Positions 1 through 8,037 of a stretch of 64,000 nucleotides of DNA are shown piece by piece. Both the position numbers and the translations under genes were made by a program. Source of the stretch: Massilia violaceinigra (GTDB taxonomy: Bacteria > Pseudomonadota > Gammaproteobacteria > Burkholderiales > Burkholderiaceae_D); the NCBI RefSeq assembly GCF_002752675.1, contig NZ_CP024608.1:3658001-3722000 (forward strand), in the 5' to 3' direction. Numbering within the stretch: the first letter of the stretch is position 1; each line of letters opens with the position of its first letter. Under the pieces are notes generated by a model, which did no database searches, was not told where the DNA came from, and saw only the letters and a list, made by a program, of their open reading frames with translations.

Positions 1-1
1 C

Positions 2-1390
2 AGCGTGCTGACTTCGCTGCGGGGACATGATCTGGTGCGCATGCTGCAGCCCGGCGCCGGCATCCGCATCGCCTTGAGCGATCGCGTCTTCGAGATCGCC
101 AGCGACCGGGTCGAGTGGCTCCGGAAGGGTATCGACGCATCGCTGGCCAAGGCCGCCGCCAAGGCGAGTGCCGCCGCATCGGCAGCCGCACCCGCGCCAA
201 CGCCAGCAGCGGCACCCGTGCCTGTTCGCGCAGCTGAACCGGTTCGCGCGCCGGCACCGGTCATCCCCGACAAGGCCGCGCCGGCCCGGACCAGCGTTCG
301 CCGCCCGGCCGCCGCTACCCTCGATGTCGCCGCGCTCGAGCCGCGCAGCGTCGTCATGCCCAACATCGGTCTCGCCTTGTTCGTGCCGGCCGCCTGGGGC
401 GAGAGCAGCACGCCCGGCGGCCTGCGCTTCCAGGACAAGCAGAGCGGCACGCTGCTGGAACTGACCGGGTCACTGCGTCCCAACGTCTCGCTGACTCAGT
501 GGATGAGCAACCGCATCGGCATGGTGCAGCAGCAGATGCCCTGCCTGACGCAGGACGGCGTGGCAGTTGACATCAACGGCGAAGGCTGGGGCGAACGGAT
601 CGAAGGCAAGGCCGCCGAATTTAGCGGCACGTTCCCCGGCGACAAAGCCCCAAGCCGCTTCCTGCTGGCATGTTTGCGTATCGAGGGCACGGTGGTGGCG
701 ATCACGATCCGCGCCCCGGCCGCCGCATTCGAGCAACACCGCGCCGTGTACCAGTGGCTTCTCGGCCGCGTCAACATCAAACCGGTGGCGGCGGAGCTGT
801 ACAGCATGGCCGCGGCGTCCGGCGGCGCCAGCATCAATGCCCTGGAGGCCGGGGTGTATAGCGTGTCGGCGGCCTCCATGGGGGGCGAGGCGGTGGCGCA
901 GCGCGAAGCGGACGGGGAGCCGGGCATGGTCGGCTTGTCGATGAAAGGCCGCATGGGCCGGCTGCGGGCAATGGCCTACTCGATACCACTCTTCATTGCG
1001 ACGTTCGTCGGAGGGATCGCGGCCGCATTGGTCGGTTTCAGTGCCGGGGTGGCCGTGTATGTCGTTGGCGGCCTGGTTGCCATTGCGATCTTGTATCTGT
1101 CCATACGGCTGATGGTGCTGCGCATGCACGACGTGAACCTGAGCGGCAAATGGCTGATCGGATTGTTCGCGGCCATGATGCTCATGGGCGCCTTTGACAA
1201 GAAGGAGTTCATGGCTGTGGCACTGGCTCTTTTCTCGTTCGGAACCATGCTTGTTTACTGCCTGGTTCCAGGCACAGACGGCGAGAACGGCTATGGCGAC
1301 GCGACCGGGCCCGATTCCACCCTGGTCAAGGTGGGTGCGGGACTGTTCATCCTCATGTATGGCGTTACCTTGCTGGGTCAGCTGACGTAG
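2..1390 (+). CDS. SseB-like/PsbP-like/DUF805 membrane protein, 5' truncated by window
   Basis: The frame is open to the left edge, so the true start lies outside the window. The first visible residues match residues 80-125 of the next gene, meaning roughly 75-80 N-terminal residues are missing. Visible order: the end of a domain resembling the SseB N-terminal fold (SDRVFEIASDRVEWLRKGI), an Ala/Pro-rich linker of about 60 residues, a soluble segment like the DcrB/PsbP group (about 115-260), then a C-terminal DUF805 domain with about four membrane helices and the signatures LRMHDVNLSGKW and PGTDGENGYG. The protein is probably in the inner membrane; function unknown. It is a tandem paralogue of the downstream gene, but here the soluble domain precedes DUF805, whereas there the order is reversed. 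The SseB and PsbP assignments are by eye; DUF805 is firmer. Confidence 0.75.
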   Translation, partial: SVLTSLRGHDLVRMLQPGAGIRIALSDRVFEIASDRVEWLRKGIDASLAKAAAKASAAASAAAPAPTPAAAPVPVRAAEPVRAPAPVIPDKAAPARTSVRRPAAATLDVAALEPRSVVMPNIGLALFVPAAWGESSTPGGLRFQDKQSGTLLELTGSLRPNVSLTQWMSNRIGMVQQQMPCLTQDGVAVDINGEGWGERIEGKAAEFSGTFPGDKAPSRFLLACLRIEGTVVAITIRAPAAAFEQHRAVYQWLLGRVNIKPVAAELYSMAAASGGASINALEAGVYSVSAASMGGEAVAQREADGEPGMVGLSMKGRMGRLRAMAYSIPLFIATFVGGIAAALVGFSAGVAVYVVGGLVAIAILYLSIRLMVLRMHDVNLSGKWLIGLFAAMMLMGAFDKKEFMAVALALFSFGTMLVYCLVPGTDGENGYGDATGPDSTLVKVGAGLFILMYGVTLLGQLT

Positions 1391-1457
1391 GCAAGCCGCG
1401 CGCCATCGCGCCGCGGCGGCGCGGTCCGGCTATCCTTACATTGAAAGTTGTTATTAG

Positions 1458-3035
1458 ATGTCGCAAGATTTCGAGCAGGTGCTCAGTGCCGCGCAGGCGG
1501 ACGGATCGTTGAATCCGGCATGGAAAAAATTCGTTCATACCCAGTTTTTTGTTCCAGTCATCCGGCCGCCCGGCAGCGATGCCAGCAGCATCACGCCGCA
1601 CCTGTCCGGTAGCGCCGGCGCCACCGGGCAATCGATCCTGATCTCTGAAGTGCGCGAGCGGGTCGAGCGGCATCATGGCGGCGCCATTGCGACGCTGTCG
1701 GGCGTGGAGGTGGTGCGCATGCTGCATGCCGACGCTAGCATCCTGGTCGCTTTGAGCGACCGTACCTTCGATATCGCCGGCGACCGCGTGGCGTGGATCA
1801 GGAAGAGTATCGACGCCACTCTGGCCAAAGCGGCCCAGGCGCGCGCCGCCGCCGTTCCGGCCCCTGTTTCCGTTCCCGCTCCCGCTCCCGCTTCCGCGGC
1901 ACCGCGCGCCCCGGTCGCCCTGGAAAAAACAGAGCCCGCCGCAGCGCAGCGCCGCGCGCGCGAAGCGGAAAGCATGCGCGTCCACGCGGAATCTGCGGAA
2001 TCGGTTCACATGGACCCCGAACCGTCGCTGTTCGCCTTGTCGATGCACGGCCGCGTAGGCCGTATGCGCGTGCTGGCCTGCAGCCTGCCGCTGTTTGTCG
2101 CGGTGGGCGCGCTGGCCGCGGTTGGCCTGCGGCTTTCGGCGCAATTCCAGTGGGTGGCGCTCACTCCGGTCGTTGCGGCGGGCCTCATGGTACTGTATTG
2201 GATGATGCGCTTGATGGTGCTGCGCCTGCACGACGTGAACCTGAGCGGCGCCTGGCTGGCCGGCGTCGTCCTGCTCATCTTTATCGGCGGCTTCGTGGGA
2301 GGCGAGCACCTCGTGGAGCTGATGTGGACCATGTTCTGGCTCGGCACGACAATCGTCTGCTGCCTGATTCCAGGCACTGACGGCGCTAACGACCACGGCC
2401 CCGCGACGGGTCCGAATTCCACCCTGGTCAAAGTGGGCGCCTGGCTGTTCATCCTTGGGTATCTGGTCTCGCAGGGAACAAAATCGACGCTGCGCGATGA
2501 GGCCGGGCGTGCACATTCCGCGCCGCAGCCCGAGCGCGCCGGCGATGCCGGGACGTGGCATGCCGCGCCTGCCGGCAGTGCAGGCAAAGCCGGCGCGCCG
2601 CTCGCCGGCCAGTTCTGGACGTCGCCCGACAGCGCCATGACGATCGCGTTTCCCGTCAAGCCGGACGAAGATGCCGTCCGCGCCGACGTGCTGCAACGTA
2701 TGGGTGCGGTCCGTATGCGCCAGTTCAGTGCATTCGCACACAGCGAAAACTACCGGGTCCAGGTGCTCGACCTGGGCGCGGCGCCCGCCGATCCCGAGAC
2801 GGTCATGCTCCAATTGCAGGCAACCCTGCTCGGACTGAACGACGTCATGACCGTGCCGCCGAGGGAGTTGATATTCAAGGGCTACCCCGGACGCGACATC
2901 AAGGCTGGGCAGCGCCTGATCCGAATGGTCGTGGTGGGCTCCACGGTGTATATCGTAACGGCCGACGCCGACCCCGCCCCGGCATCGATGGCGCGCGCCG
3001 GCGCCTTCATCGGATCACTGGCGCTGACCCAGTGA
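1458..3035 (+). CDS. SseB-like/DUF805 membrane protein with C-terminal soluble domain
   Basis: A protein of 525 residues. Residues 1-125 resemble the SseB N-terminal domain (FFVPVI near the start, then SDRTFDIAGDRVAWIRKSI). An Ala/Pro/Val linker follows to about 165. DUF805 spans about 195-325 with four hydrophobic helices, the signature LRLHDVNLSGAW and the C-terminal PGTDGANDHGPATGP. After another linker, residues 390-525 form a soluble domain of the kind starting FWTSPDSAMTIAFP and containing GYPGRDIKAGQRLI, which looks like an all-purpose extracytoplasmic sensor fold. It lies 67 nt after its paralogue. No good Shine-Dalgarno sequence is visible, but ATG 1458 begins the conserved N-terminus. 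No enzymatic role can be assigned. Confidence 0.8.
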   Translation: MSQDFEQVLSAAQADGSLNPAWKKFVHTQFFVPVIRPPGSDASSITPHLSGSAGATGQSILISEVRERVERHHGGAIATLSGVEVVRMLHADASILVALSDRTFDIAGDRVAWIRKSIDATLAKAAQARAAAVPAPVSVPAPAPASAAPRAPVALEKTEPAAAQRRAREAESMRVHAESAESVHMDPEPSLFALSMHGRVGRMRVLACSLPLFVAVGALAAVGLRLSAQFQWVALTPVVAAGLMVLYWMMRLMVLRLHDVNLSGAWLAGVVLLIFIGGFVGGEHLVELMWTMFWLGTTIVCCLIPGTDGANDHGPATGPNSTLVKVGAWLFILGYLVSQGTKSTLRDEAGRAHSAPQPERAGDAGTWHAAPAGSAGKAGAPLAGQFWTSPDSAMTIAFPVKPDEDAVRADVLQRMGAVRMRQFSAFAHSENYRVQVLDLGAAPADPETVMLQLQATLLGLNDVMTVPPRELIFKGYPGRDIKAGQRLIRMVVVGSTVYIVTADADPAPASMARAGAFIGSLALTQ

Positions 3036-3199
3036 CAAGCGGTTCGTTTGTCAATGCGATACATTAAGTGAATAAACTTCAGTAAAGGCGTATCAAAAAC
3101 TCCAAAAGTATCAAAATTGGGCAAGGACTACTGCGGTGCACAAATATGGCATAATCAAATGCAGTACTCGATTCATGCAGTCGCCTAAGACCAACCATC

Positions 3200-4603
3200 A
3201 TGATAAAAACGCTCTACGACAAACTCTGGGAATCGCACGTCGTGCGTTCCGACGACGACGGTACGACGGTGCTGTACATCGACCGCCACCTGCTGCATGA
3301 AGTGACCAGCCCGCAGGCCTTCGATGGCCTGCGCGCCGCCAACCGCAAGCTATGGCGCAATTCCGCCAACCTGGCGGTGGCAGACCACAACGTGCCAACC
3401 ACCGACCGCAAGGACGGCATCGCCGACCCCACCTCGCGCCTGCAGGTCGAAACGCTCGACGCCAACTCCAAGAGTTACGGCCTGACGTACTTCAACATGA
3501 ACGACAAGCGCCAGGGCATCGTGCACGTGATCGGTCCCGAGCAGGGCGCGACGCTGCCCGGCATGACGGTGGTGTGCGGCGACTCGCACACGTCGACCCA
3601 CGGCGCCTTCGGGTGCCTGGCGCACGGCATCGGTACGTCCGAAGTCGAGCACGTGCTGGCGACGCAAACGCTGCTGGCCAAGAAATCCAAATCCATGCTG
3701 GTGCAGGTCGACGGCGCGCTGCAGGCCGGGGTGACCGCCAAGGATATCGTGCTGGCCGTGATCGGCAAGATCGGCACCGCCGGCGGCACCGGCTACGCCA
3801 TCGAATTCGGCGGCTCGGCGATCCGCGCGCTGTCGATGGAAGGGCGCATGACGGTCTGTAACATGGCGATCGAAGCGGGCGCGCGCGCCGGCATGATCGG
3901 CGTGGACGACACCACCATCAATTACGTCAAGGGCCGCCCGTACGCTCCAAGCGGTCCGCACTGGGACCGCGCGGTCGATTACTGGCGCACCTTGCATTCG
4001 GACCAGGGCGCCCAGTTCGACATGGTCGTGCTGCTCAATGCCGCCGACGTCAAGCCGCAGGTCACCTGGGGCACCTCGCCCGAAATGGTCACTTCGATCG
4101 ATGGCCGCGTGCCCGATCCCGACCAGGAAAAAGACGCCGTGCGGCGCGACGCCATGGAAAAGGCGCTGGTCTACATGAACCTCAAGCCGAACACGCCGAT
4201 CGCCGACATCCGCATCGACAAGGTGTTCATCGGCTCGTGCACCAATTCGCGCATCGAAGACTTGCGCGCGGCCGCGGCCGTGGTGCGCGGCAAGCACCGC
4301 GCATCCAACGTGCGCCTGGCGCTGGTGGTGCCGGGCTCCGGGCTGGTGAAAGACCAGGCCGAGCGCGAAGGACTGGACAAGATTTTCAAGGACGCGGGCT
4401 TCGAATGGCGTGAGCCAGGCTGCTCGATGTGCCTTGCCATGAATGCCGACCGGCTCGAGCCGGGCGAGCGCTGCGCCTCAACCTCGAACCGCAATTTCGA
4501 AGGTCGCCAGGGGCAGGGCGGGCGTACCCACCTGGTATCGCCTGCCATGGCGGCGGCGGCCGGCATCACCGGCCATTTCGTCGACGTGCGCGCACTGCGC
4601 TAA
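3200..4603 (+). CDS. leuC: 3-isopropylmalate dehydratase, large subunit
   Basis: Large subunit of isopropylmalate isomerase, which interconverts 2- and 3-isopropylmalate in leucine synthesis and works as a heterodimer with LeuD. It has 467 residues, the normal length for the proteobacterial form. The [4Fe-4S] ligands are visible as GSCTNSR and the later CSMC pair; the aconitase-family motif [12 protein letters not shown] is intact. The start [15 protein letters not shown] is the family start. It opens a same-strand set leuC, entericidin-like lipoprotein, leuD, leuB and asd with short gaps, so co-transcription is likely. No Leu-rich leader peptide was found in the 164 nt upstream, so the regulation is unknown. 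Confidence 0.97.
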   Translation: MIKTLYDKLWESHVVRSDDDGTTVLYIDRHLLHEVTSPQAFDGLRAANRKLWRNSANLAVADHNVPTTDRKDGIADPTSRLQVETLDANSKSYGLTYFNMNDKRQGIVHVIGPEQGATLPGMTVVCGDSHTSTHGAFGCLAHGIGTSEVEHVLATQTLLAKKSKSMLVQVDGALQAGVTAKDIVLAVIGKIGTAGGTGYAIEFGGSAIRALSMEGRMTVCNMAIEAGARAGMIGVDDTTINYVKGRPYAPSGPHWDRAVDYWRTLHSDQGAQFDMVVLLNAADVKPQVTWGTSPEMVTSIDGRVPDPDQEKDAVRRDAMEKALVYMNLKPNTPIADIRIDKVFIGSCTNSRIEDLRAAAAVVRGKHRASNVRLALVVPGSGLVKDQAEREGLDKIFKDAGFEWREPGCSMCLAMNADRLEPGERCASTSNRNFEGRQGQGGRTHLVSPAMAAAAGITGHFVDVRALR

Positions 4604-4626
4604 CATCCATCGTCTGTGAGTTTGTA

Positions 4627-4749
4627 ATGAAAAAGCTGTTTGCCCTGTTTGCCATCGCACTGCTGCTCGCCGGTTGCAATACCGTATCGGGCTTTGGCAG
4701 GGACATTCAAAAAGTCGGCCAGAAGATAGACGGCGCCGGCAAAAAATAA
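4627..4749 (+). CDS. entericidin A/B-like small lipoprotein
   Basis: A 40-residue peptide: [17 protein letters not shown] is a lipoprotein signal with lipobox LLAG-C (lipidated Cys17), followed by a short amphipathic tail with [13 protein letters not shown], the hallmark of the entericidin/EcnA-EcnB family. It should be matured by signal peptidase II and anchored in the membrane. It sits in the 213-nt gap between leuC and leuD on the same strand, an arrangement I recall from other betaproteobacterial leu operons. No antidote/toxin partner is next to it, so the EcnAB role should not be assumed. Confidence 0.85.
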   Translation: MKKLFALFAIALLLAGCNTVSGFGRDIQKVGQKIDGAGKK

Positions 4750-4816
4750 CAGGCGGATCCGCGGACCGCCGCGTCGCTCCCGCCCCGGCGGGGGCGCGCC
4801 CACACTGCTAAAGACC

Positions 4817-5464
4817 ATGGATAAATTTACGATATACGAAGGCCTGGTGGCCCCGCTCGACCGCGCCAACGTCGACACGGATGCGATCATTCCCAAGCAG
4901 TTCCTCAAGTCGATCCTGCGCACCGGCTTCGGTCCCAATCTGTTCGACGAATGGCGCTATCTCGATCACGGCGAGCCGGGCAAGGATAACAGCGGCCGTC
5001 CGCTCAATCCCGACTTCGTACTCAACGAGGCGCGCTACCAGGGCGCTTCGATTCTGCTCACGCGCAAGAACTTCGGCTGCGGCTCCTCGCGCGAACACGC
5101 GCCATGGGCGCTCGACCAGTACGGTTTTCGCGCCATCATCGCCCCCAGTTTTGCCGACATCTTCTTCAACAACTGCTACAAGAGCGGCCTGCTGCCGATT
5201 GTCCTGACCGAGTCGCAGGTCGAGCATCTGTTCAACGAAGTGAAAGCCTTCCCCGGTTTTCGCCTGGTGGTGGACCTGGAGCAGCAGCGCATCTCCACCT
5301 CGAACGGCGCGGTGAGCTACGACTTCCAGATCGACCCGTTCCGCAAATACTGCCTGATGAATGGCCTGGACGACATCGGCCTGACCCTGCGCCACGCGGA
5401 CGAGATCCGCGCCTTCGAAGAGCGCCACCTGGCGGCCCAGCCCTGGCTGGCCAACGTCATCTGA
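4817..5464 (+). CDS. leuD: 3-isopropylmalate dehydratase, small subunit
   Basis: Small (swivel) subunit of isopropylmalate isomerase, 215 residues, a typical length. The N-terminus [30 protein letters not shown] and the substrate-loop motif [15 protein letters not shown] are diagnostic. It lies 67 nt after the small lipoprotein gene and 20 nt before leuB, so LeuC, LeuD and LeuB are encoded together and provide the steps from 2-isopropylmalate to 2-oxoisocaproate. leuA is not in the window. Confidence 0.97.
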   Translation: MDKFTIYEGLVAPLDRANVDTDAIIPKQFLKSILRTGFGPNLFDEWRYLDHGEPGKDNSGRPLNPDFVLNEARYQGASILLTRKNFGCGSSREHAPWALDQYGFRAIIAPSFADIFFNNCYKSGLLPIVLTESQVEHLFNEVKAFPGFRLVVDLEQQRISTSNGAVSYDFQIDPFRKYCLMNGLDDIGLTLRHADEIRAFEERHLAAQPWLANVI

Positions 5465-5484
5465 ACACAAGAAAAAGAGATCAC

Positions 5485-6555
5485 ATGAAGATTGCAATCC
5501 TGCCCGGCGACGGCATCGGCCCTGAAATCATGGCGCAAGCGGTCAAGGTACTGAACGTCCTTGGCGAACAATTCGAGATGGAGACCGCCGACGTCGGCGG
5601 CGCCGGCTACGCCGCCCACGGCCATCCGCTGCCGCCGGCCACGCTGGCGCTGGCCAAGAGCGCCGACGCGGTGCTGTTCGGCGCCGTCGGCGACTTCAAG
5701 TACGACACCCTGGAGCGCTCGCTGCGCCCGGAGCAGGCCATCCTCGGGTTGCGCCGCGAGCTGGCGCTGTTCGCCAACCTGCGTCCGGCGATCCTGTATC
5801 CGGAACTGGCCGGGGCCTCGACCCTGAAGCCGGAAGTGGTGTCGGGCCTGGACATCCTGATCATCCGCGAACTGACCGGCGACATCTACTTCGGCAAGCC
5901 GCGCGGCGTGCGCGAATGCCCGGACGGCCCGTTCAAGGGCGAGCGCGAAGGCTTCGACACCATGCGCTACGCCGAAACGGAAATCCGCCGCATCGCGCAC
6001 GTGGCATTCCAGGCCGCGCAAAAGCGCAGCAAGCGCGTTACCAGCGTGGACAAGGCCAATGTGCTGGAGACGTTCCAGTTCTGGCGCGATATCGTCACCG
6101 ACGTGCACAAGGAGTATCCCGACATCGAGCTCGATCACATGTACGTCGATAACGCGGCGATGCAGCTGGTGCGCGCGCCGAAGAAATTCGACGTCATGGT
6201 CACCGGGAATATGTTCGGCGACATTTTGTCCGACTGCGCGGCCATGCTCACCGGTTCGATCGGCATGCTGCCATCGGCCTCGCTCGACGCCAGCAACAAG
6301 GGCTTGTACGAGCCGTCGCACGGTTCGGCGCCCGACATCGCCGGCAAGGGCATCGCCAATCCGCTGGCGACGATTCTGTCGGCCGCGATGATGCTGCGCT
6401 TTTCGCTCAACAAGGTCGAGCAGGCCGACCGCATCGAGAACGCAGTGAAGAAAGTGCTGGCGCAAGGCTTGCGCACGGCGGATATTTTTGAAGCCGGTAC
6501 CACCAAAGTCGGTACCGAGGAAATGGGCAATGCAGTGGTCAAGTCGCTTGGGTAA
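5485..6555 (+). CDS. leuB: 3-isopropylmalate dehydrogenase
   Basis: NAD-dependent oxidative decarboxylation of 3-isopropylmalate in the cytoplasm, third step of leucine synthesis. It has 356 residues starting [16 protein letters not shown]; an open frame extends far upstream into leuD, but the family start is the ATG at 5485, preceded by an AAGAAAAAGAGA purine tract. Landmarks: the Arg-rich substrate site ([13 protein letters not shown]), the Lys of TSVDKANVL, the [12 protein letters not shown]sp segment and the cofactor motif [14 protein letters not shown]. It is the third leucine gene of the cluster, with asd 30 nt downstream. Confidence 0.97.
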   Translation: MKIAILPGDGIGPEIMAQAVKVLNVLGEQFEMETADVGGAGYAAHGHPLPPATLALAKSADAVLFGAVGDFKYDTLERSLRPEQAILGLRRELALFANLRPAILYPELAGASTLKPEVVSGLDILIIRELTGDIYFGKPRGVRECPDGPFKGEREGFDTMRYAETEIRRIAHVAFQAAQKRSKRVTSVDKANVLETFQFWRDIVTDVHKEYPDIELDHMYVDNAAMQLVRAPKKFDVMVTGNMFGDILSDCAAMLTGSIGMLPSASLDASNKGLYEPSHGSAPDIAGKGIANPLATILSAAMMLRFSLNKVEQADRIENAVKKVLAQGLRTADIFEAGTTKVGTEEMGNAVVKSLG

Positions 6556-6585
6556 AGCGGTCTTTAACAATAACGAGGAAAGAAG

Positions 6586-7713
6586 ATGAAATTAGTAGGC
6601 TTGGTAGGTTGGCGCGGTATGGTTGGTTCGGTCCTGATGCAGCGCATGCAGGACGAGGGCGATTTCGCCCACATCGAACCGGTGTTCTTCACTACGTCGA
6701 ACGCGGGCGGTAAAGCACCTGCGATGGCGAAGAACGAGACTACCCTGAAAGACGCAACCGACATTACCGAGCTGTCGAAATGCGAGATCATCATTTCCTG
6801 CCAGGGCGGCGACTATACCAGCGAGGTATTCCCGAAGCTGCGCGCGTCCGGCTGGAACGGCTACTGGATCGACGCCGCTTCGACCCTGCGCATGAATGAC
6901 GACGCCGTCATCGTGCTCGACCCGGTCAACCTCGACGTCATCAAGAACGCGATGACCAAGGGCGTGAAGAACTACATTGGCGGCAATTGCACCGTGTCGT
7001 GCATGCTGATGGGCCTGGGCGGGCTGTTCCAGCACAACCTGGTCGACTGGATGAGTTCCATGACCTACCAGGCCGCGTCCGGCGGCGGCGCGCAGCACAT
7101 GCGCGAGCTGCTGACCCAGTTCGGCACCATCAATCAATCGGTGAAAGCGCTGCTGGACAACCCGGCTGCCGCCATCCTCGAAATCGACCGCACCGTGCTG
7201 GCGACCCAGCATGGCATGCCGGCCGAGGAGATCAAGCAGTTCGGCGCGCCGCTGGCCGGCAACCTGATTCCGTGGATCGACAAGGACCTGGGCAACGGCC
7301 AATCGAAGGAAGAGTGGAAGGCCGGCGCCGAGACCAACAAGATCCTGGGCCTGGGCGCGGCCTTCGGCAGCACCGAGATTCCGGTCGATGGCCTGTGCGT
7401 GCGCGTGGGCGCGATGCGCTGCCACTCGCAGGCGCTGACCATCAAGCTGAAAAAGGATGTGCCGCTCGACGAGATCAACGACATCATCGCCGCCAACAAC
7501 CAGTGGGTGAAGGTAGTGCCGAACACGCGCGAGGCGTCGGTGCGCGACCTGTCGCCGGCCGCGGTCACGGGCAGCCTGACCATTCCGGTCGGCCGCCTGC
7601 GCAAGATGTCGATGGGCGGCGAGTACCTGTCCGCCTTCACCGTGGGCGACCAGTTGCTGTGGGGCGCCGCCGAACCGTTGCGCCGCATGCTGCGGATTAT
7701 TCTGGACAAGTAA
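6586..7713 (+). CDS. asd: aspartate-semialdehyde dehydrogenase
   Basis: Reduces aspartyl phosphate to aspartate semialdehyde, the branch point to lysine/diaminopimelate, methionine and threonine. 375 residues, starting [17 protein letters not shown] with the NADPH-binding glycine motif. The catalytic Cys is in [15 protein letters not shown] and the active-site His in [15 protein letters not shown]. The size and motifs match the Gram-negative (E. coli-like) form. The ATG at 6586 has a good AGGAAAGAAG ribosome site. It follows leuB by 30 nt. A perfect 11-bp inverted repeat starts 16 nt after its stop. Confidence 0.97.
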   Translation: MKLVGLVGWRGMVGSVLMQRMQDEGDFAHIEPVFFTTSNAGGKAPAMAKNETTLKDATDITELSKCEIIISCQGGDYTSEVFPKLRASGWNGYWIDAASTLRMNDDAVIVLDPVNLDVIKNAMTKGVKNYIGGNCTVSCMLMGLGGLFQHNLVDWMSSMTYQAASGGGAQHMRELLTQFGTINQSVKALLDNPAAAILEIDRTVLATQHGMPAEEIKQFGAPLAGNLIPWIDKDLGNGQSKEEWKAGAETNKILGLGAAFGSTEIPVDGLCVRVGAMRCHSQALTIKLKKDVPLDEINDIIAANNQWVKVVPNTREASVRDLSPAAVTGSLTIPVGRLRKMSMGGEYLSAFTVGDQLLWGAAEPLRRMLRIILDK

Positions 7714-7728
7714 ATACGTGTAGAATTG

Positions 7729-7813
7729 CGTGTTGTGCATGCAATCAGTGCACAACACGGCAGCGGTGGCCGGCGCGAGACTTGCGTTTTTAGCCACCGT
7801 TACCACGGTTTTT
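7729..7813 (+). other. Hairpin-rich asd-fimV intergenic segment
   Basis: The asd-fimV gap (7714-8037) holds no convincing gene. It contains a perfect 11-bp inverted repeat (arms 7729-7739 and 7749-7759, GTGTTGTGCA in the left arm, loop 9). A second possible stem pairs 7763-7770 with 7793-7800. A third, short stem pairs 7796-7800 with 7805-7809 and runs into TTTTT (7809-7813), as in a weak intrinsic terminator. The second and third share 7796-7800 and cannot form together. This may simply be the asd terminator region. A TTGACA at 7857 has no matching -10. Confidence 0.5.
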
Positions 7814-8037
7814 CGTATCCTTCTTGATAATTCAGTTGTTAAATCTTGCAAGGTACTTGACATAACGGCATGAATGCGGTTCTGAGTGAGCTGTTACAGA
7901 AAGCGCGAAATTGCGTATTTAGTGAGCAACTGCCCGACATAGTTGCTCCAAAAACTTGCATGCTCTAGTGCATGATGATATGTTGAGACCTCCGGGAAAC
8001 CAGCCTTCTCCCCCGTCAACTCATGATGCCGCCAACT

